From an uncultured eubacterium 1-6 (GTDB lineage Bacteria > Bacillota > Clostridia > Lachnospirales > Lachnospiraceae), in the NCBI GenBank assembly GCA_903789595.1, contig CAIFEZ010000002.1, positions 131,109 through 195,108 on the forward strand: a DNA stretch of 64,000 bases. Reading direction: 5' to 3'. Both the position numbers and the translations under genes were made by a program. Below, piece by piece: positions 34,147 through 42,013 of this stretch (positions within the stretch are counted from its first letter, which is position 1; each line of letters starts with the position of its first letter). The notes beneath the pieces were generated by a model that did not search any database, was not told the origin of the DNA, and was given only the letters and a program-made list of their open reading frames with translations.

Positions 34147-34392
34147 TCAAAAGCTCATATTCAGAACAACCGCAAGCCCGACGAAGACAATTGCCATAAT
34201 CCTTGTCATGCGGATCAGATTGCCTTCTTTGGAACGGCCCTTGTTCTTGCTCCAGTATGTGTCCGAGGTCGTTGCCATGCCGGCAATCGCGCCAAGACCC
34301 CTGTCCTTGCCCTGCTGCATGAGAACGACAACGATCAGCGCCACGGAATCTATTGCAAATAGAACTGTCAGTACAGTGCGAAGAATAACCAA
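34147..34392 (-). CDS. secG: Preprotein translocase subunit SecG
   Basis: Small membrane component of SecYEG that assists protein export. The 81-residue protein has two hydrophobic helices (~3-25 and ~58-78) linked by a polar loop with QQGKDRGLGAIAG, typical of SecG. It is the first gene of the secG-rnr-smpB-ssrA series, an order conserved across many Firmicutes. Confidence 0.93.
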   Translation of the reverse strand: MVILRTVLTVLFAIDSVALIVVVLMQQGKDRGLGAIAGMATTSDTYWSKNKGRSKEGNLIRMTRIMAIVFVGLAVVLNMSF

Positions 34393-34476
34393 GACAAACC
34401 CTCCTGTGTCAAACCAAAAAACTCACGAATATGATATTAGCATACCCATCCGTAAAATTCAACCCACGAATTTCAC

Positions 34477-34499
34477 TGTATAAGCTCTTCGAAAACGCA
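34477..34499. repeat. Solo fragment of the 173-bp repeat family
   Basis: These 23 bases are identical to 7134-7156, the left edge of the tandem array by tRNA-Thr. A TAAAATTCAAC match lies shortly before both copies. It ends just before the dtd stop codon. Confidence 0.7.
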
Positions 34500-34508
34500 T
34501 CCATTCTC

Positions 34509-34949
34509 CTACAGATCTTCGAGTATGATCGTAAACGGGCCGTCATTCACCAGAGAGACCTTCATATCCGCGCCGAAAATCCCCGTCTGCACCACAGGCA
34601 CCTGTTCTCTGGCCCTGCGTATGATGTACTCGTAGAGGGCATTTGCCTTTTCCGGGTTTCCGGCTTCCAGGAAGCTCGGCCGGTTTCCCTTTCTGCAGTT
34701 TGCGTACAGCGTGAACTGCGACACCAGCAGCAGCTCTCCGCCGACGTCCTGAAGGGAAAGATTTGTCTTTCCCTGACTGTCTTCAAAAATGCGCAGCCCG
34801 ATCAGCTTCTTCAGATATTTGTCGGCGGTTTCCTCCGTATCATTTTCTCCCACGCCGATCAGCACCAGGAATCCCTTTCCGATTTCACCGGTCGTCCTGC
34901 CGTCCACCTGAACCCTTGCCTCTGTGACTCTCTGTACTACAAACTTCAT
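34509..34949 (-). CDS. dtd: D-aminoacyl-tRNA deacylase
   Basis: Hydrolyses D-aminoacyl-tRNA (and glycyl-tRNA-Ala) to keep D-amino acids out of proteins. About 146 residues from [17 protein letters not shown], chosen because AGGGAG precedes it. Family motifs are [11 protein letters not shown] (catalytic SQxT) and [12 protein letters not shown] near the end, where most members have NDGPVT. The second position is a conservative change near the Gly-cisPro region. Stands alone. Confidence 0.93.
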   Translation of the reverse strand: MKFVVQRVTEARVQVDGRTTGEIGKGFLVLIGVGENDTEETADKYLKKLIGLRIFEDSQGKTNLSLQDVGGELLLVSQFTLYANCRKGNRPSFLEAGNPEKANALYEYIIRRAREQVPVVQTGIFGADMKVSLVNDGPFTIILEDL

Positions 34950-34989
34950 GCATAAACTCCCTGTCTTTCCTGTCAATTGCAGTTAAGCC

Positions 34990-35126
34990 GCTTTATAATT
35001 TATAAATAGAAAAACCGGCGCATTCCATGACGCGGTCGGAAGTTTCCTGCTGCTCGCGCAGTTACGCGTCCCGATACCGAATGACGCATTACGCCCTTTT
35101 GGAACAGCTGCCAGAAGAAGAACCCG
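34990..35126. other. Short intergenic region with palindromic pieces
   Basis: Between dtd and the amino-acid transporter operon. GCGCATTCCATGACGCG and CGAATGACGCATTACGCCC are related short motifs; no clear terminator or gene. Confidence 0.35.
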
Positions 35127-35867
35127 TCATAGCACCTTGGAGAGGAACTCCTGAAGTCTTCCGGACTTCGGATGATTGAAGATGTCGTCCGGCGTACCCT
35201 GTTCCATGATGATCCCGTCCGCGACAAACATGACGCGGTCCGCCACCTCCCGCGCAAATCCCATCTCATGTGTGACCACCGCCATGGTCATTCCGTCATC
35301 CGCCAGCTCCTTCATAACATTCAGAACCTCGCCGACCATCTCAGGGTCAAGCGCAGATGTCGGCTCGTCGAAGAGCATCACCTTCGGATGCATGGCGAGC
35401 GCCCGCACGATTGCGATCCTCTGCTTCTGACCGCCGGACAGACTTGACGGATACGCGTCCGCCTTATCCAGAAGGCCGACACGGTCCAGCAGCTTTTCCG
35501 CTTCTGCGTTCGCTTCCTCCTGGTTCATGCGTCCCGTGCGCACCGGAGCGAGGGTAATGTTCTTTCTCACGGTTTTGTTCGGAAAAAGATTAAAGTGCTG
35601 GAACACCATTCCCATCTGCTGACGCATCTGGTTGATGTCGGTCTTCTCCGACGTGATATCCGTTCCGTCGAAGATAATTTTCCCCGACGTCGGAATCTCC
35701 AGGAGGTTCAGGCATCTGAGGAAGGTTGATTTTCCGGAGCCGGACGGGCCGATGATTACGACCTTCTCTCCCTCCGAGATGTGATCGGAAATATCATTCA
35801 ATACTGTATTTTCACCGAACTTTTTTACCAGGTGCTCGACCCGGATCAGTGCTTTAGCGTCTGTCAC
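35127..35867 (-). CDS. Polar amino-acid ABC transporter ATPase
   Basis: ATPase energising an amino-acid importer, ~246 residues. Walker [13 protein letters not shown]-loop [17 protein letters not shown], signature [15 protein letters not shown] and Walker [15 protein letters not shown] are intact, and the H-loop reads VVTHEMGFA. The residue pattern is GlnQ/HisP-like. A GTG start at 35867 is preferred because AGGAGG lies 10 bases before it; this overlaps the permease gene by 14 bases. Third gene of the operon in transcription order. Confidence 0.92.
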   Translation of the reverse strand: MTDAKALIRVEHLVKKFGENTVLNDISDHISEGEKVVIIGPSGSGKSTFLRCLNLLEIPTSGKIIFDGTDITSEKTDINQMRQQMGMVFQHFNLFPNKTVRKNITLAPVRTGRMNQEEANAEAEKLLDRVGLLDKADAYPSSLSGGQKQRIAIVRALAMHPKVMLFDEPTSALDPEMVGEVLNVMKELADDGMTMAVVTHEMGFAREVADRVMFVADGIIMEQGTPDDIFNHPKSGRLQEFLSKVL

Positions 35868-36573
35868 TTTTACGCATCCTCCTCTCAAGGATTCCCAGAA
35901 GCCAGGTGAGAATCATGACAACCACCAGATACATGAGTGCAATTCCGATCAAAGGCATAAAGGCCTGATAGGTCTTCGCCTGGATCTGCAAGGCTACCTT
36001 CGTGAGATCGGTAAGTCCGATTACTGTCACAAGAGAGGTATCCTTAAACAGTGTGATCAGCTCATTGCCAAGCGCGGGAAGAATGTTCTTGACCGCCTGC
36101 GGGATGATGATGTCCTTCATAACCGTGGTATATCCCATGCCAAGAGACCGTCCGGCTTCCATCTGCCCCGGATCAATCGACATGATTCCGCTTCGGATGA
36201 TCTCGGAAACGTAAGCACCCGAGTTGATGCCGAGAGCAAGAATGGCAGTTCCCACCAGATTCCGGCTCGACGCGAAAATCACAAATCCCATGATCAGAAG
36301 CTGAACCATCATCGGAGTACCGCGGATCACCGTCGTATAGATTTCGCAGATGACGTTCAGGATCTTCAGCCCTCCGCTTACCTTTCCGATTTTCTGCTGA
36401 TCGTGCATGGTACGCACAACCGCGACCAGAATACCGAGTACAATACCGATCGCCAGAGCGCCCAGCGTTACGATAAACGAAACTCTTAATCCATCCAGAT
36501 ATCGTTTCCATCTGTCAGCTTCCACAAAGCTCTGATAGAAATCTTCACCCACACCGGCCCAAAATTCTGCCAC
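35854..36573 (-). CDS. Polar amino-acid ABC transporter permease
   Basis: A 239-residue membrane protein of the HisMQ/GlnP type with about five helices. The EAA loop that contacts the ATPase is [50 protein letters not shown] is the conserved segment of the family. It starts with GTG after GGGAGG. The partner substrate-binding gene lies upstream across a terminator-like hairpin. Confidence 0.93.
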   Translation of the reverse strand: MAEFWAGVGEDFYQSFVEADRWKRYLDGLRVSFIVTLGALAIGIVLGILVAVVRTMHDQQKIGKVSGGLKILNVICEIYTTVIRGTPMMVQLLIMGFVIFASSRNLVGTAILALGINSGAYVSEIIRSGIMSIDPGQMEAGRSLGMGYTTVMKDIIIPQAVKNILPALGNELITLFKDTSLVTVIGLTDLTKVALQIQAKTYQAFMPLIGIALMYLVVVMILTWLLGILERRMRKSDRR

Positions 36574-36641
36574 TGCCTTTTCCTCCCGACTAGAAATTCA
36601 TCATGCCATACACAAACATGCATAATTATTCATATATTACT

Positions 36642-36673
36642 AAAAAAAACGGGATGGTGCAAGCCCATCCCGT
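36642..36673 (-). terminator. Intra-operon terminator between binding protein and permease genes
   Basis: ACGGGATGG pairs with CCATCCCGT, followed on the minus strand by an eight-base T run. It probably lets the binding protein be made in excess over the membrane components. Confidence 0.9.
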
Positions 36674-36690
36674 CAATATTTCCATTCTTA

Positions 36691-37629
36691 TCAGCCGGCT
36701 GTGCCTGCGGAGCTTGTGCTCACGGAAGCGGAGGAACTGCTTACCGCCTCAGATGAGGAGTCGGTATTGATGTACTTGTCGATGATCGACTGTACGGTTC
36801 CGTCCGCGATCAGCTTCTTCAGAATGGTGTTGATGGCGTCGCGAAGCGCGGTGTTGTCCTTGTTGACTCCGATTGCGTAATCCTCGCTCACATAATCGGT
36901 ATCCAGCAGCTTCAGACCCTTGTTCTGTGCCACAAAAGCCTTTGCGGGCTCATTGTCGATGATCACCGCATCGATCTTACCGCCGAGCAGCGCCTGAATG
37001 GCCATAGCGCCGTTCGTATAAGCGATAACGTGATCCTCGCCGAATCCTCCGTTTTCCGGAGTATCGGAAGCATAGATATATCCGGTGGTGCCCTCCTGGC
37101 ATCCGATCATCTTGTCGTTGGAAAGATCATCGACCGACTTGATGTCGGAATCCTCCGGAACGATGATGGACTGAACGCCAGTCGCATAACTGTCGGTGAA
37201 ATCTACATTCTTCTTCCGCTCCTCATTGACCGTGATTCCCGCCATGGCGATGTCTTCCTTGCCGGACTGAACCGATGTGATGACAGAGGAGAAATCCATG
37301 TCATCGACTACCAGCTTCAGACCAAGCTCATTTGCGATCTCCGTAGCGATGTCAACATCGATACCGGTGTATCCGCCGTTGTCATCCGTCGTCTCATACG
37401 GAGGGAAGGCTGCGTTTGTCGCCATATGAAGCTCTCCGGACGTAACGGTCTTGATATCGCCGTACGAGGAGGTGCTCGCAGCCGTTGCCGTTTCCGTTGT
37501 GCTTTCCGATGTCGATGCCGATCCGGATGCTGATGCCGCTTCCGAGGAACTGCCTGACGCAGATCCGCATGCCGCCAGCGACAGTGTCATACCGGCAGTC
37601 AGTAAAAGAGCCATTGCTTTTTTCATCAT
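36691..37629 (-). CDS. Amino-acid ABC transporter substrate-binding lipoprotein
   Basis: A 312-residue extracellular lipoprotein. Signal peptide and lipobox MALLLTAGMTLSLAACGS give lipidated Cys near residue 21. A Ser/Thr/Ala linker (residues ~23-55) precedes the periplasmic-binding-type fold: GELHMATNAAFPPYE, IDVDIATEIANELGL, MAGITVNEERKKNVDFTDSY. The C-terminal ~20 residues are Ser-rich (SSSASVSTSSAG), an uncommon tail. Probably captures a polar amino acid. ATG codons 1 and 2 are adjacent, so the start is uncertain by one. Confidence 0.93.
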   Translation of the reverse strand: MMKKAMALLLTAGMTLSLAACGSASGSSSEAASASGSASTSESTTETATAASTSSYGDIKTVTSGELHMATNAAFPPYETTDDNGGYTGIDVDIATEIANELGLKLVVDDMDFSSVITSVQSGKEDIAMAGITVNEERKKNVDFTDSYATGVQSIIVPEDSDIKSVDDLSNDKMIGCQEGTTGYIYASDTPENGGFGEDHVIAYTNGAMAIQALLGGKIDAVIIDNEPAKAFVAQNKGLKLLDTDYVSEDYAIGVNKDNTALRDAINTILKKLIADGTVQSIIDKYINTDSSSEAVSSSSASVSTSSAGTAG

Positions 37630-37849
37630 TTCTTCTTCCTCTCTTCCTTAAAAAACCTTCTGAATTTCCTTCCTTTTTATAACAGAGCACACATTCCTGC
37701 GCGTCATCCGCGCTTTCGTGCTGTGCATCGTTACCTGTTCACCTCATCGCAGGATGATATCGAACGCACAAAATTATATCCTCTGCGCCAGTCGTAGTCA
37801 AGACTCTCCTCACCACAGCTCCATACTCGCCGTTCACGCGTTCACGTAG

Positions 37850-37960
37850 TTGCTGTTCACGCTGATCTTCTCAGGCAGAAATTTCACAGCACCTTTCTCT
37901 GAGCATTACCGGCTGTTAAAAGCTTTATCCGTAAGTCCTTCATGGAATGAATAGCGAAAA
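37850..37960. repeat. Dispersed palindromic element, left-half copy
   Basis: Starts with CTGTTCACGC, then GGCAGAAATTTCACAGCACC, GAGCATTACCGGCTGTTAAA and a tail similar to 7526-7615 along its whole length (roughly three of four bases match). It lacks the right half that completes the palindrome in the 7.5-kb copy. Confidence 0.75.
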
Positions 37961-38006
37961 AAAGACAGCGCTGTCTCCCCGCCGGGGAAATGACCTCGCT
38001 GTCTTT
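37961..38006 (-). terminator. Terminator downstream of gpmI
   Basis: AAAGACAGCG (37961-37970) pairs with CGCTGTCTTT (37997-38006); the minus strand continues with a T run. Confidence 0.8.
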
Positions 38007-38014
38007 CCATCTGT

Positions 38015-38070
38015 CCTAAATTTGTACCATGATCTGCTCTGACCTAAATCTGTACCATGGCCTGCTGTCT
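38015..38070. repeat. 28-bp tandem duplication
   Basis: CCTAAATTTGTACCATG (38015) and CCTAAATCTGTACCATG (38043) begin two adjacent 28-base units with few differences. Confidence 0.75.
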
Positions 38071-38158
38071 GTTCACATCAAACCGATAAGACGAGGATTC
38101 ACAGTGCCCTCACCTTTCAGACATGACATGAATATCCTTATGAAGAATACGCTGTCTG

Positions 38159-39706
38159 TTATTTCCGGACAAGAAGAGATTTTCCGGTCATTTCCGCAGG
38201 CTTCTCCATGCCCATCAGCTCAATCATGGTCGGAACGATATCACAGAGCGCTCCGCCTTCTCTGAGTGTGTAGGCGGGATCGCAGTTCACGAGCAGGAAC
38301 GGAACCGGATTCGTGGTATGAGCGGTCCACGGCTCTCCCGTCGCGGGGTCTACCATCAGCTCAGCGTTTCCGTGGTCTGCGGTGATGAACATCTGTCCGT
38401 CAACCTCTTTCAGAGCCTCAACCGCTCTGCCGACGCACTCATCGACCGCTTCGATCGCCTTGATCGCGGCAGCTTCCACGCCGGTGTGGCCGACCATGTC
38501 CGGGTTCGCGAAGTTGATGATGATGACATCATACTTCTGAGACCGGATGGCCTCGCAGAGCTTGTCACATACCTTCGGCGCGCTCATCTCCGGCTGAAGA
38601 TCATAGGTGGCTACCTTCGGAGAAGGAATCAGGAAACGGTCTTCTCCCTTGTTCGGCTCCTCAACGCCTCCGTTGAAGAAGAACGTGACGTGTGCGTACT
38701 TCTCTGTCTCCGCGATTCTGGCCTGGGTCATTCCCTGCTTTGCGAGCCACTCTCCGAAGGTATTCGTCAGTGTCTCCTTCTTGAAGGCGATGTATTTGTT
38801 CGGGATGGTCTCATCATAATCCTTGAAGCATACATAGGTTAGATTCTCGATTCTCTTTCTGTCAAATCCCTTGAAGTCCGGGTCGCAGAAAACTCTCGTG
38901 AGCTCGCGGGCGCGGTCAGGACGGAAGTTGAAGAAGATCACGCTGTCTCCCTCCTTCACCGTAACAACCGGCGTGCCGTCCTCATTCTTCATGACGGTCG
39001 GGATCACAAACTCATCGGTGATATCATTGTCATAGGACGCCTGCATCGCGCGGAGCGGATCCGTGCCGCCGTCAACGCCCTCGCCCTTTGTCAGAGCGTC
39101 ATATGCCTTCTCGACACGATCCCAGTTCGTATCACGGTCCATCGCGTAGTAGCGTCCGGAGATCACGCCGATTTTTCCGACGCCAATCTCTTTCATCTGA
39201 TCCATCAGCTGGCGGATATATTCGATGCCGGAAGTCGGCGGCGTGTCACGGCCGTCGAGGAAGCAGTGCACATATACTCTGTCAAAATTCTCCTGTCTGC
39301 AGAGCTTCAGCAGGGCGTAGAGATGTGTGATGTGGCTGTGTACGCCGCCGTCCGAGAGCAGACCCCAGAGATGGAGGTCGCCGTTGTTCTTCTTCGCGTT
39401 GTTGATCGCCAGCAGAAGCTCCTCGTTCCGGAAGAAATCACCGTCATCAACCGCCTTCGTGATCCGGGTCAGATCCTGATACACGATGCGGCCCGCGCCC
39501 ATGTTCATATGTCCGACCTCGGAATTTCCCATCTGTCCGTCGGGCAGTCCTACATAGTGTCCGCTGGCCTGTCCCTGAACATAAGGGCACTGGCTCTTCA
39601 GCTGATCCATGACCGGTGTTCTCGCCTCACAGATCGCATTGTGCTCACACACCGGATTCTCACCGTAACCATCGAGGATCATCAGAACGGTAGGTTTCTT
39701 TGCCAT
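38159..39706 (-). CDS. gpmI: 2,3-bisphosphoglycerate-independent phosphoglycerate mutase
   Basis: Interconverts 3- and 2-phosphoglycerate in glycolysis with two Mn2+ ions. The 515-residue protein has LMILDGYGENP at the start, LPDGQMGNSEVGHMNMGAGR with the phosphoserine, HCFLDGRDTPPTSG, ITADHGNAELMVDP and TAHTTNPVPF near the C-terminus. ATG 39706 follows AAGGAG. It is monocistronic, with repeat elements on both flanks. Confidence 0.97.
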   Translation of the reverse strand: MAKKPTVLMILDGYGENPVCEHNAICEARTPVMDQLKSQCPYVQGQASGHYVGLPDGQMGNSEVGHMNMGAGRIVYQDLTRITKAVDDGDFFRNEELLLAINNAKKNNGDLHLWGLLSDGGVHSHITHLYALLKLCRQENFDRVYVHCFLDGRDTPPTSGIEYIRQLMDQMKEIGVGKIGVISGRYYAMDRDTNWDRVEKAYDALTKGEGVDGGTDPLRAMQASYDNDITDEFVIPTVMKNEDGTPVVTVKEGDSVIFFNFRPDRARELTRVFCDPDFKGFDRKRIENLTYVCFKDYDETIPNKYIAFKKETLTNTFGEWLAKQGMTQARIAETEKYAHVTFFFNGGVEEPNKGEDRFLIPSPKVATYDLQPEMSAPKVCDKLCEAIRSQKYDVIIINFANPDMVGHTGVEAAAIKAIEAVDECVGRAVEALKEVDGQMFITADHGNAELMVDPATGEPWTAHTTNPVPFLLVNCDPAYTLREGGALCDIVPTMIELMGMEKPAEMTGKSLLVRK

Positions 39707-40066
39707 AATTCATTTCTCCTTATATCTGTCAGTTCATGACCAACTTCAACTGTTTATTAATGTTATTACTGTTTATCATGTTCTGTTCACGCTTAACTGA
39801 CCGGGCAGGAATTTCACAGCGCCTTTAACTGAGCATAACCGGCTGATAAATCTCCGCCTTTCATATATTCTCTGAACAGCAATCTTATCATACTAACACT
39901 GCCCGAAAAAAACAAGCAGATATTTGCCGGACAAAAGCCAATATGTTATACTTCATGACAGACTCATTGTTCTTCGGCATGTCATCCGCCTGCATCCGCA
40001 GCGATGCCGGTCATCTGCCCTGTTTGCATCTGAGTCTTAATTCCGAGAAAGTCAGGAGATTTTCAT
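39707..40066. other. Divergent intergenic region between gpmI and DUF4364
   Basis: A 360-base gap. It holds a copy of the dispersed element (39781-39870). Promoters for the two divergent genes are expected here but no well-spaced pair stands out. Confidence 0.45.
39781..39870. repeat. Dispersed palindromic element, degenerate copy
   Basis: CTGTTCACGC, GGGCAGGAATTTCACAGCGCC, then ACTGAGCATAACCGGCTGATAAA and CGCCTTTCATATATTC, following the order seen at 37850 and 47067. Confidence 0.75.
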
Positions 40067-40582
40067 ATGCTGGAATCCGGTACCTCGCTGTATAAGCTTA
40101 TCATTCTGTATATGCTCGGAAAGGTTACCTTTCCGCTCACCAACGCCCAGATCTCCGATCTGATCCTGAGCCGCAAATACACCTCATATTTTCACCTTCA
40201 GGAGGTTCTCTCGGAGATGATCAATACCGGTCTTCTCGAGGTCGAAACCACCAATCACACGACATACTACCGCATGACCGCCCAGGGAAAACAGACGCTG
40301 GAATATTTTCAAAATGAAATCCCGCCGGAGATCCGACGGGAAATTTCCAATTATCTGGTTCTGCACTCCTATGAGATGCGCAACGAATCCTCGACTCTTG
40401 CCGATTACTTCCGCAACTCCAATCAGGACTACACCGTGAACTGCATGGTCAAAGAGGGAAAGCAGACACTCATCGAGCTGAAGTTCACCGTTCCCACCGA
40501 GGAATCCGCACAGACGCTTTCGGAAAACTGGAAGAAAAAGAGCCAGGAGGTCTACGCCGCCATCATGAAAATCCTCATGTAA
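40067..40582 (+). CDS. DUF4364 family protein
   Basis: A 171-residue cytoplasmic protein I recognise as DUF4364, typical of clostridia. The N-terminal ~90 residues look like a winged helix (FPLTNAQISDLILSRKYTSYFHLQEVLSEMINTGLLEV, then TTYYRMTAQGKQTLEYF), so a DNA-binding role is plausible. The C-terminal half is a mixed alpha/beta domain with unknown function. It stands alone on the plus strand, convergent with rarA. Confidence 0.85.
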   Translation: MLESGTSLYKLIILYMLGKVTFPLTNAQISDLILSRKYTSYFHLQEVLSEMINTGLLEVETTNHTTYYRMTAQGKQTLEYFQNEIPPEIRREISNYLVLHSYEMRNESSTLADYFRNSNQDYTVNCMVKEGKQTLIELKFTVPTEESAQTLSENWKKKSQEVYAAIMKILM

Positions 40583-40679
40583 ATGATGCGGTATCGGCGA
40601 AACGCTGCGTCATGCGTGCACCCCGCCTGCCGTAATCCATCACTGCCGGCACAGCTGCGCTCAGGCACTCCGGAAACCA

Positions 40680-42011
40680 TTATTCCAGATTTTTCTTCCG
40701 GCCGATTTTCGCAAAATACTGTCTGATTTTTTCTTCGTAGCCGTTGTCCGTGGGATGATAGAACACCGCGTCCCTGATCTCGTCCGGCAGATACTGCTGC
40801 TCTACATAGTGGTTCGGATAGTCGTGCGCGTATTTGTATCCGATGCCGTGGCCGAGCTGCTCATGGCTTTTGTAATGCGCATCCTGCAGGTGAACGGGAA
40901 CCGTCGTCTGCTTCTTCCGCACCGACTCCATCGCCTGGTAAATCGCTTCGGTGCAGGCATTGCTCTTCGGTGCTCCCGCCACATAGATCGCTGCCTGAGA
41001 GAGAATCAGCTGGGATTCCGGCATCCCCACGCGTTCTACCTCCTGCGCCGCTGAAGCCGCGACCACCATGGCCATGGGGTCCGCGTTTCCGACGTCCTCT
41101 GAGGCGCAGATCATGATTCTCCTCGCGATGAATTTCACATCCTCCCCCGCATAAAGCATTTTGGCCAGGTAATAGACGGCAGCGTCCGGATCCGATCCAC
41201 GCATGCTCTTGATGAAGGCTGATATCGTGTCGTAATGCTGGTCCCCTGTCTTGTCATAGCGGACGACCCTCTTCTGAATACACTGGGACGCCGTCTCCAG
41301 ATCAATGTGTATCCTCCCGTCCCCGGGCGACGGCTCCGTCGTCAGAATTCCCAGCTCCAGTGCATTCAGCGCTTCTCGGGCATCTCCGCCCGCGATGTCC
41401 GCGAGAAAATCACAGGCGTCCGGTTCCAGCACGGCATGATAACTCCCCATGCCCTTCACCGGATCCGTCACCGCCCTGTTCAGAAGCTCCCGGATATTCT
41501 CTGCGCTCAAGGGCTTCAGCTCGAAAATCACAGACCTGGAGATCAGAGCGGAATTCACCTCGAAATACGGATTCTCCGTCGTGGCGCCGATCAGAATGAC
41601 CGTGCCGTCTTCCACGTATGGCAGAAGATAGTCCTGCTGTCCCTTGTTGAACCGGTGAATCTCGTCGATGAACAGGATGGTCTTCCTTCCGTACATGCCC
41701 CTCCTGTCTTGCGCCGCCCTGACCGCTTCCTCCATATCCTTTTTCCCTGAGGCGGTGGCGTTCAGCTGCATGAACTCCGCACTCGTCGTATTCGCGATGA
41801 CATGCGCAAGCGTCGTCTTGCCGGTTCCCGGAGGGCCGTAGAAAATCAGAGAACTCAGCTTGTCCGCTTTGATGGCGCGGTACAGAAGCTTTCCCTTTCC
41901 GATGATATGCTCCTGCCCCACCACCTCATCCAGGCGCTCCGGTCTCATCCGCGATGCCAGAGGCGCCTCCTTCTCCATATTTTTTTCTTTTGCGTAATCA
42001 AACAGATCCAT
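40680..42011 (-). CDS. rarA: Replication-associated recombination protein A (RarA/MgsA)
   Basis: AAA+ ATPase acting at stalled replication forks. The 443-residue protein has PLASRMRPERLDEVVGQEH, Walker A FYGPPGTGKTTLA, Walker B ILFIDEIHRFNK, sensor 1 LIGATTENPYFEVN and arginine finger region ALISRSVIFEL, then the C-terminal tetramerisation part with HYDTISAFIKSMRGSDPDAAVYYLAKML. It starts 2 bases after the stop of the DUF2298 membrane gene. Nearly complete for the family. Confidence 0.95.
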   Translation of the reverse strand: MDLFDYAKEKNMEKEAPLASRMRPERLDEVVGQEHIIGKGKLLYRAIKADKLSSLIFYGPPGTGKTTLAHVIANTTSAEFMQLNATASGKKDMEEAVRAAQDRRGMYGRKTILFIDEIHRFNKGQQDYLLPYVEDGTVILIGATTENPYFEVNSALISRSVIFELKPLSAENIRELLNRAVTDPVKGMGSYHAVLEPDACDFLADIAGGDAREALNALELGILTTEPSPGDGRIHIDLETASQCIQKRVVRYDKTGDQHYDTISAFIKSMRGSDPDAAVYYLAKMLYAGEDVKFIARRIMICASEDVGNADPMAMVVAASAAQEVERVGMPESQLILSQAAIYVAGAPKSNACTEAIYQAMESVRKKQTTVPVHLQDAHYKSHEQLGHGIGYKYAHDYPNHYVEQQYLPDEIRDAVFYHPTDNGYEEKIRQYFAKIGRKKNLE

Positions 42012-42013
42012 CC

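Larger units (their letters stand above)
37630..38158. other. Long intergenic region with repeat elements
   Basis: A 529-base gap between gpmI and the transporter operon. It holds a copy of the dispersed palindromic element (37850-37960), a terminator (37961-38006) and a 28-bp direct repeat (38015-38070). No gene is supported. Confidence 0.6.
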
